Origin: CAG-217 sp963642245
GTDB taxonomy: Bacteria; Bacillota; Clostridia; Oscillospirales; Acutalibacteraceae
Reading direction: 5' to 3'
Assembly (NCBI GenBank): GCA_963642245.1
Contig: CAVIFY010000002.1
Span: 32,288-96,287, forward strand
Length of the DNA stretch: 64,000 bases
The notes under the pieces were generated by a model. The model saw only the letters and a list, made by a program, of their open reading frames with translations. It was not told the DNA's origin and ran no database searches. The translations under genes and the position numbers were made by a program. Shown piece by piece: positions 24,879 through 34,108 of the stretch (positions are counted from its first letter, which is position 1; each line of letters opens with the position of its first letter).

Positions 24879-24928
24879 CGAACATTTGTTCTATAACATA
24901 GAATACACCGATCGGGGCGGTTTGTCAA
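24879..24928 (-). promoter_or_regulatory. dinB promoter with LexA (SOS) box
   Basis: -35 TTGACA (24923-24928), 17-bp spacer, -10 TATTCT (24900-24905). CGAACATTTGTTCT (24879-24892) lies just downstream and matches the Bacillus-type SOS box (GAAC-N4-GTTC). Confidence 0.88.
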
Positions 24929-24964
24929 GAGCCGGGGCGGCAAAAAATGCAGGTAGATTTTGCC

Positions 24965-24993
24965 TTGACGGTGGGTGCTTTTTCTTATATACT
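24965..24993 (+). promoter_or_regulatory. Promoter of the HPr-kinase-like gene
   Basis: -35 TTGACG (24965-24970), 17-bp spacer, -10 TATACT (24988-24993). Confidence 0.7.
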
Positions 24994-25017
24994 AAGGGGT
25001 AGAATTGAGGTGCAACT

Positions 25018-25743
25018 ATGCCGTTTTACGATATTGCCGGGCTGGTGGTGGAGATCAAGCACCCCACCGGCAGAACAGAAAAGCAAGCCCGCCCCTACCT
25101 GTGCAAGGACCAAGCGGGGCAGACGGCGGACATCACCATTGATGTAACGGATCAGCGGGTGATGGACGCCATGACCGAGCACCCGGAGATGAACCGGGAC
25201 GACTGGTACTATATGCTCACCGGCTCGGATTTTTACACCCAGCTGCTGAAGTTCCGGGGCATTTTGCTCCACTCCAGCTGCGTGGTGGTGGACGGCGTGG
25301 CCTACGCTTTTTCCGCAGACAGCGGCACCGGCAAATCCACCCACACCGCCCTGTGGCTCAAGCACTTTGGCGACCGAGCGTATATGCTCAATGACGACAA
25401 ACCGGCCATTCGCCTGGTGGGCGACCGGGTGTACGCCTGCGGCACCCCCTGGAGCGGTAAGTACGACTACTCCACCCCGGGTATGGTCCCCCTGGCAGGC
25501 ATTTGCTTTCTTGAGCGGGCGGAGGAGAACTTTATCCACCCGGCAGACACCAAAAAGGCGGTGTTCAACATCTTCTCCCAAACGGTGCGCAAGCTGGGGC
25601 CCAATGCCATGGAGCGGCTGTTCGATATGCTGGAGGCCATCTTTGCCAAGGTGCCCCTGTACGAACTGGGGTGCAACATCAGCGACGAAGCAGTGCTTAC
25701 CTCTTATAACGCAATGAAGCCGAAAGACAAAGCCGAAAACTGA
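25018..25743 (+). CDS. HPr kinase-like P-loop protein
   Basis: 241 aa. A P-loop ADSGTGKST (100-108) follows a histidine-rich strand (GILLHSSCVVVDG), and LNDDKPAI (124-131) corresponds to the HPrK catalytic acidic region. It lacks the N-terminal domain of true HprK/P and is shorter, so it belongs to the HprK-related kinases seen near peptide or polysaccharide loci. The target protein or small molecule is unknown. Single gene, transcribed toward the histidine kinase, with a shared terminator. Confidence 0.72.
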   Translation: MPFYDIAGLVVEIKHPTGRTEKQARPYLCKDQAGQTADITIDVTDQRVMDAMTEHPEMNRDDWYYMLTGSDFYTQLLKFRGILLHSSCVVVDGVAYAFSADSGTGKSTHTALWLKHFGDRAYMLNDDKPAIRLVGDRVYACGTPWSGKYDYSTPGMVPLAGICFLERAEENFIHPADTKKAVFNIFSQTVRKLGPNAMERLFDMLEAIFAKVPLYELGCNISDEAVLTSYNAMKPKDKAEN

Positions 25744-25761
25744 ATATAAGCGAAAAAAGAA

Positions 25762-25795
25762 AGGCAGTTACCCAAAGGTGGGTAACTGTCTTTTG
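25762..25795. terminator. Bidirectional terminator between convergent genes
   Basis: CAGTTACCC and GGGTAACTG form a strong stem with A/T-runs on both sides, serving the HPrK-like gene (plus) and the histidine kinase (minus). Confidence 0.85.
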
Positions 25796-25807
25796 TTATC
25801 TATGGCG

Positions 25808-28423
25808 TTATTCCGCTGTGTCCTGGGGCATGGCGTTCTTTGGCAAGGGCAGGTACACCCGGGCCTTGAACAGGTCGCCGTCAATGAGCAACTCTAACTT
25901 CCCTTGCTGGGCGCTGCACAGTTCCTGGGCAATGCTCAGGCCCAGACCGTTGCCCTCCTTGGTACGGGAAGCGTCGCCCCGCACAAACCGCTGGGTCAAC
26001 TCCTGGGGCGAGATATTCAGCGGCTGGGCAGAGATGTTCTTGATCTCAAACACGCCATACTGCGCCTCCCGGTACACCCGCACATACACCCGGGAGTCCA
26101 CGGCAGAATACTTCTTGGCATTTTGCAGCAGATTTTCCAGCACCCGGTAGGTTTTAGAGCCGTCTGCAAACACCTGTACCCGGGGCAGATCCGGATCCAG
26201 CACCAGTTGCAGCCGGTTCTCCTCAAACTCCTTTTGGTACTCCCCGATAGCCTGGGCGGTCAGTTCGCCCAGATCCAGCACCATAGGGTGCAGGGTGATG
26301 TTGCCGGAGGACAGCTTGGACGCCTCGATCAGGTCCTCCACCAGCCGTGCCAGCTTGGTGCTCTTCTCCGTCAAAACGGCCATATACTCCTTGGCCTTTT
26401 CGTCCGACTGGGGGCACTTGGACAGCAGGTCCGTGTAAGTGATAATGGAAGTGATCGGGGTTTTCAAGTCGTGGGACACATTGGTGATCAGCTCCGTTTT
26501 CAGTCGTTCGTCCCGCACCGCCTGGTCCACGGCGTTATGCAGTTCCTGATTGGTATAACGCAGGCTGCCTGCCATAGCGGCCAGCGCCGGGTGGAGATTT
26601 GCCGCCTCCACATCCGTGCGGTTGGCTGCGGCCTCGATCACCCGATCCAGCTGGAACAAAAAGCGCAGCGCGTAGCCCACGCAAAAGCCGTTAAAGGCTA
26701 AGAATACCAAAGCGCAGGGCACGCTGATGGGTGCATATTCCAAAAATACGCCAAACAGCACTGCCAATACAATATTGATCAGCAGATAGCCTACGGCGCA
26801 AAAGACCATATTGCGCTTAAAGTGCCGTGGGGTGTAGGCCAGTCCCCGGATCATACGCCGGTTGAACCGGTGCAGTTTGCACAGCAGGCGCCAAACGCCT
26901 AAGCAAATATAATACAGCAGCGTGCCCTTATACAGGTGCTTTTTAGACTTGCACAGGCGCACAAAGGACAGGGTCAACTCTGCATACAGTCCCCAGGCCA
27001 CCGCGCCCAAAGCGCCGCAGCCCGCTAAGAACAGCCAGCCAAAGTTCAAGGTGCTCATCTGGTAGCCGTAATAATGGAACAGGTCGCTAAACACGCCCTC
27101 GATCAGTAAGTAGCCCAGTCCAAAAATCGCCGCTGCAATGATCGCCGTGTGCAGCTCCAAGGGAATATAATCCATCCACAGCAGGCGCACGCCGTCCGTA
27201 CCGGCACGGCGCCCGCAGCCCAGGCAGGCCAGCACCAAACAGGCAAGGGCCAGCACCGCCAGGCAAACAGCCGCTACGGTCATTGCCACGGTATTTACAT
27301 TTTGCATACGGGTGCACAGGGCATTCAGTTTCACAAAATCCGGGAACATCTGATTGCCACCGGCCACGGTGGGGTCAATGCCCACATAAATCGTGATATC
27401 CGTATTCATCAGATACTGTACAGCGTCCGAGCCGGTATTGCGGGCACCGTAATCCGCACCCCGCAGGTTCTCCCCTGCTTTGGTCTTGGAATAGTACACC
27501 GGCGCGTTCTTTAGCGTTGCCGGTGATTTGCCCTCTGCCAACTGACTGACCACCTGGCCGGTGGTATTGTCCTCGGCATAGTATTGCAGGCATTGCAGTT
27601 CCTGCAAATTTTGGCGCATATCCTGCTGGCTGTCGGCAGCAGATCGGTACGGCCCCACCACCACTTTGTCATAGAGCTTTTTAATGTGGGTCTCTGCCGA
27701 TTTCACCGTATCGCTCAGGGTCTGATCGTCATCGTACTCGTTCGCTTCTACCGTTTGGCCGTCCACTGTAAAAGTGACCGTGTAATAGCGGATCAGATCA
27801 TCCGGATCCTCCTGTATGTCGCTATCATTGTAATACTCCACGCCGTCGGAACTGTGCAGCCAATTTGCCAGCTGCAAATAGGGCAGATAATCCTCCCCCG
27901 CCCGGGTGCCGTTGACGATCTGTTGCAGGTCTCGGATCAGCCCCGGTGCGTCCCGATCCTCGGCCACCACTTTCTTGATGGTCTTGGTGGGCACTTTATA
28001 GTTGGGTATATTCTTGCCGATATTTGTAATATTCTGATTTTTCAGCCCGGCATAGAACACCAGCGTTTTGCGAATGGCCGCGGCCTGGTCCTTCTTATAC
28101 TGCTCCAGTGCGGCAGCCACGCTGTCCGCCTTGGCTTTCTTCAGGGCAGCCACCTTTTGTTGCAGCTGCTTTTGCCCCGCCAGCAGCGTGATATCATTGA
28201 CGATCACATCCAGCTCCGATTGGAAGATCGTGGTCTGTACCAGGCTTCCCTCTTTCGCTACGGACGCATCGGTAAATGCGTCGTCATTATACAGGCCGCT
28301 GATCCGCATCACGGCGCCCAGCAGCGCCACCGAACTAAAGGCCAGCACCATAGAGAGCACCACGCACAGCGCCTTAAAGCCGCCGCTTTCTCTAACACTT
28401 TTCCACTTTGTATCCAAGTCCAT
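25808..28423 (-). CDS. Membrane sensor histidine kinase
   Basis: 871 aa. An N-terminal membrane helix and a ~330-residue extracytoplasmic sensor region are followed by several membrane helices (about 375-590), then HisKA with H651 (NVSHDLKTPI) and HATPase_c (N-box ENLLQNAKKYS, GLGLSIAQEL). It is larger than typical OmpR-partner kinases because of the sensor and the multi-helix membrane core. The start overlaps the response-regulator gene by 32 bp, so they form one signalling pair. The signal is unknown; a cell-envelope cue is plausible. Confidence 0.9.
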   Translation of the reverse strand: MDLDTKWKSVRESGGFKALCVVLSMVLAFSSVALLGAVMRISGLYNDDAFTDASVAKEGSLVQTTIFQSELDVIVNDITLLAGQKQLQQKVAALKKAKADSVAAALEQYKKDQAAAIRKTLVFYAGLKNQNITNIGKNIPNYKVPTKTIKKVVAEDRDAPGLIRDLQQIVNGTRAGEDYLPYLQLANWLHSSDGVEYYNDSDIQEDPDDLIRYYTVTFTVDGQTVEANEYDDDQTLSDTVKSAETHIKKLYDKVVVGPYRSAADSQQDMRQNLQELQCLQYYAEDNTTGQVVSQLAEGKSPATLKNAPVYYSKTKAGENLRGADYGARNTGSDAVQYLMNTDITIYVGIDPTVAGGNQMFPDFVKLNALCTRMQNVNTVAMTVAAVCLAVLALACLVLACLGCGRRAGTDGVRLLWMDYIPLELHTAIIAAAIFGLGYLLIEGVFSDLFHYYGYQMSTLNFGWLFLAGCGALGAVAWGLYAELTLSFVRLCKSKKHLYKGTLLYYICLGVWRLLCKLHRFNRRMIRGLAYTPRHFKRNMVFCAVGYLLINIVLAVLFGVFLEYAPISVPCALVFLAFNGFCVGYALRFLFQLDRVIEAAANRTDVEAANLHPALAAMAGSLRYTNQELHNAVDQAVRDERLKTELITNVSHDLKTPITSIITYTDLLSKCPQSDEKAKEYMAVLTEKSTKLARLVEDLIEASKLSSGNITLHPMVLDLGELTAQAIGEYQKEFEENRLQLVLDPDLPRVQVFADGSKTYRVLENLLQNAKKYSAVDSRVYVRVYREAQYGVFEIKNISAQPLNISPQELTQRFVRGDASRTKEGNGLGLSIAQELCSAQQGKLELLIDGDLFKARVYLPLPKNAMPQDTAE

Positions 28424-29081
28424 ACACCACCTTTAAGTATTTGGGCTCCTTGGGGTTGATCTCGATCTTTTCACGAATGTTGCGAATGTGCACCGTCACG
28501 GTCTTTTCCGTGCCGTAGGCCGGCTCATTCCACACCGCTTCATAGATCTGGGCACTGGAGAGCACGCGACCCATATTGTGCATCAGATATTCCAATATCT
28601 TATACTCCCGGGCGGTCAGCCGTACCGGGTCGCCGTCTACCGTCACCGTCTTGGTGTCCGTGTCCAGCACCAGACCGCCGGTGACCAGCTGGCTCTCCCG
28701 CACCTCCAGGCTGCCCAGGCGCACATAGCGGCGAATTTGGCTCTTGACCCGGGCGGTCAGCTCCAGCGGGTTAAAGGGCTTGGTCACATAATCATCGGCG
28801 CCAAAGCCCAAACCGGCGATCTTGTCCGTATCCTCGCTTTTGGCCGACAGCAGAATAATGGGAAAGTTGTACTTCTCCCGCAGCTTTAATGTGGTCTTTA
28901 GCCCGTCCAGCCGGGGCATCATAATATCCAGCACCATACAGTGGATCTCCTCCCCCTGTACCTGCTCCAGTGCCTCCAGCCCGTCCCGGGCACACAGCAC
29001 CCGGTAACCCTCCTGGCTCAGATAAATGCGCAGGGACTCTAAGATCGCCGCGTCATCGTCACACACCAATACCGTAAACAT
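28392..29081 (-). CDS. OmpR-family response regulator
   Basis: 229 aa. Receiver domain with D8-D10 acidic pocket, phospho-acceptor D52 (MVLDIMMPRLDG) and the conserved lysine in LLSAKSED, then a winged-helix DNA-binding domain (residues ~130-229). The start at 29081 is chosen because GGGAG lies nine bases upstream. It is paired with the overlapping histidine kinase. It lies directly downstream of the dlt-like operon but is separated from it by a terminator. Confidence 0.94.
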   Translation of the reverse strand: MFTVLVCDDDAAILESLRIYLSQEGYRVLCARDGLEALEQVQGEEIHCMVLDIMMPRLDGLKTTLKLREKYNFPIILLSAKSEDTDKIAGLGFGADDYVTKPFNPLELTARVKSQIRRYVRLGSLEVRESQLVTGGLVLDTDTKTVTVDGDPVRLTAREYKILEYLMHNMGRVLSSAQIYEAVWNEPAYGTEKTVTVHIRNIREKIEINPKEPKYLKVVYGLGYKVEKC

Positions 29082-29231
29082 TGCTCTCATCTCCCTTAAG
29101 TGATACAAAGTGCTTGCTCCATTGTACCACAAAAATCCCCAACGGAAAACCCGTTGTACACATTTAACCACACATTCTTAAAAGCAGCGCAAAGGAAATC
29201 TAAAGAATCGGTAAAGTTTGGCCGCCAAAAC

Positions 29232-29266
29232 AAAAAACCTGCCGCAGTGCCAAACACTGCGACAGG
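29232..29266 (-). terminator. Terminator of the dlt-like operon
   Basis: CCTGTCGCAGTG and CACTGCGGCAGG form a ~12-bp stem followed by TTTTTT on the minus strand. Confidence 0.88.
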
Positions 29267-29277
29267 CATTTACATTT

Positions 29278-30390
29278 TTACTGTTTTGCAGCCGCCTTTG
29301 CGGTGGTGCCGTAAGGGTCGCCGGTATGGGGCTGCTCTTTTTTGTGCCGACCTTTCGGCGCAGGGGCGCCGTTTTTCCCGGCCGTAGGGCCTTTGCGCTT
29401 TTCCACATCGCCGCCCTCTGCCAGGTGCTTGATGTAGGCGGTGTAGTCATCGTTCCAATCGGCGTAGGCCGTATTTTGGCGCTTGTCCTCCAGCTGCACA
29501 TGGTCCTTAATGTACTGCCCCACATAGAGCGATACCTTTTGGGCGCCGTAGCAGTTCAGGTGGTTGCCGCCGTCCCGGCTGTCCGTTTTCCAGCTAAAGC
29601 CGATCTCCTTGCGTTTCAGATCCATATCCAAAAACGGAATGCCGTTTTTCTTGGCGTAATCGCTGACCGCATTGTGGCGGGCATAGGTCCAGGTGGTCTG
29701 GGACGGCACCTGCACCAAAATCAGCTGGGCGCCGTTCTTCTTGCACAGGGCGTTCAGCTCGTCCAACTTACGCACAAACAGCGGATTGATCTCCTCCCGC
29801 TTTTTGGTTTTCTTCATATATTCCTTGCCCCGGTACGGCACCTTGGCGCCGGACACGAACTGCCCCTTGGAGGCAAAGCGGGCGGAATAGGCCTTCTGCT
29901 TAAAAGCGGTCTTGGGGTCAAACTGCTTCCACCGATCGTGGTAGTCCAGCACGCTAAACTGGTTGTACACCTGCTTGCGCACATCGCGCGCAACGATCTT
30001 CAAAGAACTGGAGGTGGTGTACAGCTGGTCTGTTTCCAGGATCACCACCTTGGGCTTTTGGGTCTTAAAGCAGTTCTCCACCACACGGTAGGACTCGCTG
30101 ACCATCTGCTTACCGGTGCCGCTGATATAAGAGGTAAAGCCGTAGGCCTTCCACATCTCCATAGGCGAAAAGCCGCTGTAAGCGTCGCTGTTGCCCACGA
30201 TAAACACATCCAGCGTGTCCTTCTCCAGCGACAGATAACCACCGGCGTTGGGGTTCACAAACCCGGCCGCGTCGTCATTGTTCTTTGGCTCCAGCAAAAA
30301 GGAAATGCCGTAGAGCAAAAGCAGCAAGATCAGAACAAAGGACACCAGGCGGGCGCAATTTTTCAATATCAACTTGGTCTTTGCAGTCAT
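29278..30390 (-). CDS. DltD-like membrane-anchored SGNH-type protein
   Basis: 370 aa. A single N-terminal membrane helix (LVSFVLILLLLLYGISFLL) is followed by an extracytoplasmic SGNH-like domain with the nucleophile motif GNSD and a C-terminal GNHLNCYG segment supplying Asp/His. DltD takes part in transferring D-alanine to teichoic acid outside the membrane. The nucleophile loop differs from classical DltD (GSSE). The last 40 residues are basic and low-complexity. Last gene of the A-C-B-D operon, 12 bp after dltB. Confidence 0.78.
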   Translation of the reverse strand: MTAKTKLILKNCARLVSFVLILLLLLYGISFLLEPKNNDDAAGFVNPNAGGYLSLEKDTLDVFIVGNSDAYSGFSPMEMWKAYGFTSYISGTGKQMVSESYRVVENCFKTQKPKVVILETDQLYTTSSSLKIVARDVRKQVYNQFSVLDYHDRWKQFDPKTAFKQKAYSARFASKGQFVSGAKVPYRGKEYMKKTKKREEINPLFVRKLDELNALCKKNGAQLILVQVPSQTTWTYARHNAVSDYAKKNGIPFLDMDLKRKEIGFSWKTDSRDGGNHLNCYGAQKVSLYVGQYIKDHVQLEDKRQNTAYADWNDDYTAYIKHLAEGGDVEKRKGPTAGKNGAPAPKGRHKKEQPHTGDPYGTTAKAAAKQ

Positions 30391-30402
30391 GATGCACCCT
30401 CC

Positions 30403-31989
30403 TTAGAATTGGCCGTAAATAGGCGCTACCGTCTCATACCCGGTGCCGTAGGCGCCAAAGACGATCACGCCGATGATCAGCGCCAGGAACACCGCGTACC
30501 GCAGCACCACCGGGCGGCGGGCCAGCTCCGTGCGCATGGTGTGGCCTTTCTCTTGCAGCACCTCCACAATGCCTACCACCAGCACGCCGATACCCATAAT
30601 CAGGAAGTCCTGCCAGTCATTGCCCAGGGACAGCACCGTGCCGTCCGTCAGGCAGGCGGCGTCAAAATCCGTAAAGATCCGCGCCAGGCTCCGGCCCCAC
30701 TGGGTAATGGTGTGGCAGCGGAACAACATCATACCCACATTGACGATCAGGAAAGTGCGCACCATCTGGAACAGGGCAAAGCCCTTGCTCTCCGGCGCAA
30801 TATGCAGCGCGTGCAGCAGCTTGTCCGACACCGGACGCAGGTACATACCGATCATCATTAAGATGTAATAATACAGGCCGTAGAGCACATATTTCCAGCT
30901 GGCGCCGTGCCAAATGCCGTTAAAGAACCACACGCAAAACAGCGCAAAGGTCATAGGCACCAGGTTGGCGAAATAATCGCTCAGCTTTTTTCTGGTGTGC
31001 TTGCTCAGGTTCATCAGCCCCTTGGACAGGGACACGGAGAAGAACACATACTCCTTGATCCACGCGCCCAGGGTAATGTGCCACCGCTGCCAAAACTCGT
31101 TGATGGTTTTGGAGAAGATGGGGCGGCGGAAGTTCTCCTGCATTTCCACCCCAAACAGCTGGCCGGTGGCGCACACAATGTCCATACAGCCGGAGAATTC
31201 GCAGTAGATCTGCACGGTATAAAGCAGGGTGCCCAGCAGCACCATAGACCCGGCCTGGTCGCCGTTGTCAAACACGCCGGTGACAAACAGGTTGGCCCGG
31301 TCTGCAATGACCATCTTCTTGAACATACCCCAAAAAATGCGCATGACCGCTTGGGCGTCCCGCTCAAAGTCAAAGCTGTGGCCCTCTACCAGCCGGGGCA
31401 TCATGATCTCATACTTGCCGATGGGCCCCTCCGTCATTTGGGGGAAGAAGCTGAGAAACAGCGCCAGCTTGAAGAAGTTGCGCTCCGGCTTATACTTGCC
31501 TCTGTACACATCCACCACATAGCTGACGGCGCACAGGGTATAGTAAGAGATACCCAGGGGCAGCAGGATCGGCACCGGCTGATAGGTGCTCTTGCTGCCA
31601 AACAGCCCGGCAATGCCGTAGGCGCTCTCCCCCAGGAAATTTACATATTTTAAGGCTATCAATAGCCCAAAGACGCCCAGTACCGCCACGGTGACAACCG
31701 CGCGCTTCTTGGCGTCATATTTTTTGCGAATTTGTTTCTTTTCCTCTTTGTCGGCAGCCGCCTTGCGCCGGGCTTTACTCTGCTCGTTCAGGTGGCCCAG
31801 CAGCAGTCCGCCGCCGTACACAATGACGATGGCTGCCACCAGCCACAGGGTGCGCAGCCCCGCCGCCATCACATAGTAGACGGCGCTGGCACCCAGCAGC
31901 ACGCACCATTTGGCCCGCTTGGGCACAATGGTATAGATCAGCAGACTGATCCCTACAAAGAGAAAGTAAGTAAAAGATGTAAACGACAT
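30403..31989 (-). CDS. DltB-like MBOAT acyltransferase
   Basis: 528 aa with about 11-13 membrane helices and the MBOAT catalytic histidine in FFNGIWHGASWKYVLYG. In the dlt pathway DltB passes the D-alanyl group from the carrier protein across the membrane. An N-terminal cytoplasmic lysine-rich loop (KARRKAAADKEEKKQIRKK) is longer than usual. Alternative: an AlgI-like O-acetyltransferase, but the neighbouring carrier protein and adenylation enzyme favour DltB. Confidence 0.87.
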   Translation of the reverse strand: MSFTSFTYFLFVGISLLIYTIVPKRAKWCVLLGASAVYYVMAAGLRTLWLVAAIVIVYGGGLLLGHLNEQSKARRKAAADKEEKKQIRKKYDAKKRAVVTVAVLGVFGLLIALKYVNFLGESAYGIAGLFGSKSTYQPVPILLPLGISYYTLCAVSYVVDVYRGKYKPERNFFKLALFLSFFPQMTEGPIGKYEIMMPRLVEGHSFDFERDAQAVMRIFWGMFKKMVIADRANLFVTGVFDNGDQAGSMVLLGTLLYTVQIYCEFSGCMDIVCATGQLFGVEMQENFRRPIFSKTINEFWQRWHITLGAWIKEYVFFSVSLSKGLMNLSKHTRKKLSDYFANLVPMTFALFCVWFFNGIWHGASWKYVLYGLYYYILMMIGMYLRPVSDKLLHALHIAPESKGFALFQMVRTFLIVNVGMMLFRCHTITQWGRSLARIFTDFDAACLTDGTVLSLGNDWQDFLIMGIGVLVVGIVEVLQEKGHTMRTELARRPVVLRYAVFLALIIGVIVFGAYGTGYETVAPIYGQF

Positions 31990-32014
31990 AGCTTGCTTAC
32001 CTTATGTATGATTT

Positions 32015-32242
32015 TTATTCGTCCTGCAATTTCTCGATCATCTGCCACATAGCCTGAGCGGACTGAAAGTTCTCCGGCACGATCATCAAGGGCGTGATCT
32101 CCACATCAAATTCATCGCTGAGCTTTGCCACCAGCGCCATGATCGCCAGGGAGTCAAACACCTTGTTGTCGATCAGGTGGGTCTCGGTCTTAAAGTCTAC
32201 GCCGGGTTTGATTTCTTCCAAGATCTCCAATAATTCTTCCAT
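32015..32242 (-). CDS. Acyl/aminoacyl carrier protein (DltC-like)
   Basis: 75 aa four-helix carrier protein. The phosphopantetheine serine is in VFDSLAIM (S31). It sits between the adenylation enzyme and the MBOAT gene, where DltC is expected, so it most likely carries D-alanine. Sequence around the serine is closer to general acyl carrier proteins than to Bacillus DltC, so another aminoacyl group is possible. AAGGAG ribosome binding site. Confidence 0.85.
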   Translation of the reverse strand: MEELLEILEEIKPGVDFKTETHLIDNKVFDSLAIMALVAKLSDEFDVEITPLMIVPENFQSAQAMWQMIEKLQDE

Positions 32243-32286
32243 TTTCAGTTCTCCTTTTTCATTATATATAAATTTTTAAATGGACT

Positions 32287-33804
32287 TTAGTTCGCTTTGT
32301 TAAAGTATGCGGCAGCCAGCGCCTTGCGGTCGGTCTTGCCGTTTTGGTTATAGGGAATGGTCTTGGCCTGAATGACCTTAGCCGGCAGCATATATGCGGG
32401 AAGTGCCGCCTGCAATGCCTGCCGCACGGTGTCCTGCTCCGCCTTGGCGCCTACATAGATCAAGATCAGCTGATCCGCAGCTTGGTCGTACAGGCATACG
32501 GACACATCCACCCCCGGCTGGGCCGTGGCTGCGGCCTCGATCTCGCCCAACTCAATACGGTAGCCCATGTGCTTGATCTGGAAGTCTCGGCGGGAGAGAT
32601 AGATCAGCTCGCCCCGCGCATTCCAGCGCACCAGGTCGCCGGTTTTATACACCCGCTCCGGGTAGTGGCTTTGCAGCGGATTTTGCACAAAGGCAGCCGC
32701 CGTCTTGTCCGGGTCGTTATAGTAGCCCATGGCCAGGAACGAACCCCGGGCGTACAGTTCGCCCTCCTCGCCGATCCCGGCCAGGCGCCCGTCCTCGGTA
32801 ACCACAAAGCTGTCACAGTTGTCGCAGGCAATGCCGATGGGCACGCTCTCCGTGTCTTGGATCTCCCGATCCACAATGTAGTAGGTGCAAATATCCGTGG
32901 TCTCCGTAGGGCCAAACAGGTTGGCAAACAGGGCGTTCGGGTACTTGCTGCGCCAGTAATTCAGCTGCTTGGCCGGCATGACCTCACCGGCAAACAACAC
33001 CTTTTCGATATGCTCCGCCATCATAAAGTCCAGCACCTTTAGATTGGCCACAATGGACAGGGCGGAGGGCACCCAGTAAATGGTGTTCACCTGCCGCTCA
33101 TTCAGGTAGCGGATCAGCAGCGCCGGGAAAGAGAAATACGACTTGGGGATCACATGCAGCTGGGCCCCGGTGCGAATGGTGGCGTAAATATCCGTCACCG
33201 ACATACTGAAATAAAAGGGCGTTTGATTGCCAAAGATGGTCTTTTCGCTGATACCAAAGGTATCGGCCGCCCAGGCGGAATAGGCCAGCACGCTGCGGTG
33301 GTTCACCACCACGCCCTTGGGGTTGCCGGTGGAGCCGGATGTGAAGATGGCGTAGGCCGGGTCCGTGTCGATCATACGGCGGCGCACGGCCTGTAAAAGT
33401 TCCGGCTGCGCCTGACCGGCAGCCAGCGCTTCTGCGCTGTACACCTTGCCGTCATAGTCCAGTCCCGCCGGGTCGTCCTTGTGGGTCTCGTCACAGATCA
33501 GCGCCGTGGGCTGCAAGGTGCGCAAAATTTTATTTACCCGCTCGGCGGGCATTTCCGGGTCCAGCACCACATAGAAGTTGCCGCTGTACAGCACCCCCAT
33601 CAGGGTCACCAAACAGGGTGCGCCCCGCTCCATCAGCACGGCCACCGGGCAGTTCCGGTCTCCATTGGCAGCCAACGCGCTGCCTACGGATCCGGCGGTG
33701 TTCACCACCGTTTGGTAGTCGTAGCTGCACTGATGATCCGCAAAGGCGGTCTGCTTTGGCAGGCGCGCTGCGGTGCTTTCCAGTAGTTCAAGTACATTTT
33801 TCAT
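32287..33804 (-). CDS. DltA-like amino-acid adenylating ligase
   Basis: 505 aa ANL-superfamily enzyme. Core motifs: FTSGSTGNPKGV (A3), LFGPTETTD (A5), YKTGDLV (A7) and NQNGKTDRKAL with the catalytic lysine (A10). Length matches stand-alone DltA (D-alanine:carrier ligase). It activates the amino acid with ATP and loads it on the carrier encoded next. First gene of the operon, whose promoter lies ~135 bp upstream. Confidence 0.87.
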   Translation of the reverse strand: MKNVLELLESTAARLPKQTAFADHQCSYDYQTVVNTAGSVGSALAANGDRNCPVAVLMERGAPCLVTLMGVLYSGNFYVVLDPEMPAERVNKILRTLQPTALICDETHKDDPAGLDYDGKVYSAEALAAGQAQPELLQAVRRRMIDTDPAYAIFTSGSTGNPKGVVVNHRSVLAYSAWAADTFGISEKTIFGNQTPFYFSMSVTDIYATIRTGAQLHVIPKSYFSFPALLIRYLNERQVNTIYWVPSALSIVANLKVLDFMMAEHIEKVLFAGEVMPAKQLNYWRSKYPNALFANLFGPTETTDICTYYIVDREIQDTESVPIGIACDNCDSFVVTEDGRLAGIGEEGELYARGSFLAMGYYNDPDKTAAAFVQNPLQSHYPERVYKTGDLVRWNARGELIYLSRRDFQIKHMGYRIELGEIEAAATAQPGVDVSVCLYDQAADQLILIYVGAKAEQDTVRQALQAALPAYMLPAKVIQAKTIPYNQNGKTDRKALAAAYFNKAN

Positions 33805-33941
33805 TTCATCACCTACTCAACAAATTATGTTGTCCTTATTAAAGCACACAAACATAAAAAGAAACATAACAAAATCTAAAGAAAAAGGAAAGACGCACTG
33901 TCTTTACCGTATTATGGTGCGTAGTACAGTTCACTGATACA

Positions 33942-33970
33942 ATCATACACGGTTAAACCCGGAAAGTCAA
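33942..33970 (-). promoter_or_regulatory. Promoter of the dlt-like operon
   Basis: -35 TTGACT (33965-33970), 17-bp spacer, -10 TATGAT (33942-33947). This implies a ~130-nt untranslated leader before dltA. The 304-bp gap 33805-34108 otherwise holds only the repeats listed separately; I see no small gene in it. Confidence 0.65.
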
Positions 33971-33995
33971 TCTATTTTTGTAAAATGACAATATT

Positions 33996-34042
33996 GTCAC
34001 AAAAGGTCAAAGTTCGTCACAAAAAGTATCACAATTCGTGAT
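33996..34042. promoter_or_regulatory. Operator-like repeats between dltA and the XRE gene
   Basis: GTCACAAAA occurs twice exactly 20 bp apart (33996-34004, 34016-34024), on the same face of the helix. The imperfect palindrome ATCACAATTCGTGAT (34028-34042) follows. The cluster lies upstream of both divergent genes and probably binds the XRE protein or the two-component regulator. Confidence 0.5.
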
Positions 34043-34108
34043 AATTACAAATGTCGTTCAGCGGATTTTGTACAATAGCTATACTGAGTACCAAGGAGGT
34101 AATTTGCC

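Noticed and set aside
29199..29211. TCTAAAGAATCGG near the response-regulator promoter, and TCTAAAGAAAAAG at 33875-33887
   Set aside because: Partial matches to the AraC-type box in the wrong orientation and with no matching spacing to a -10.
33805..33941. Possible DltX-like micro-gene ahead of dltA
   Set aside because: The only short frame (about 12 codons) lacks a ribosome binding site.
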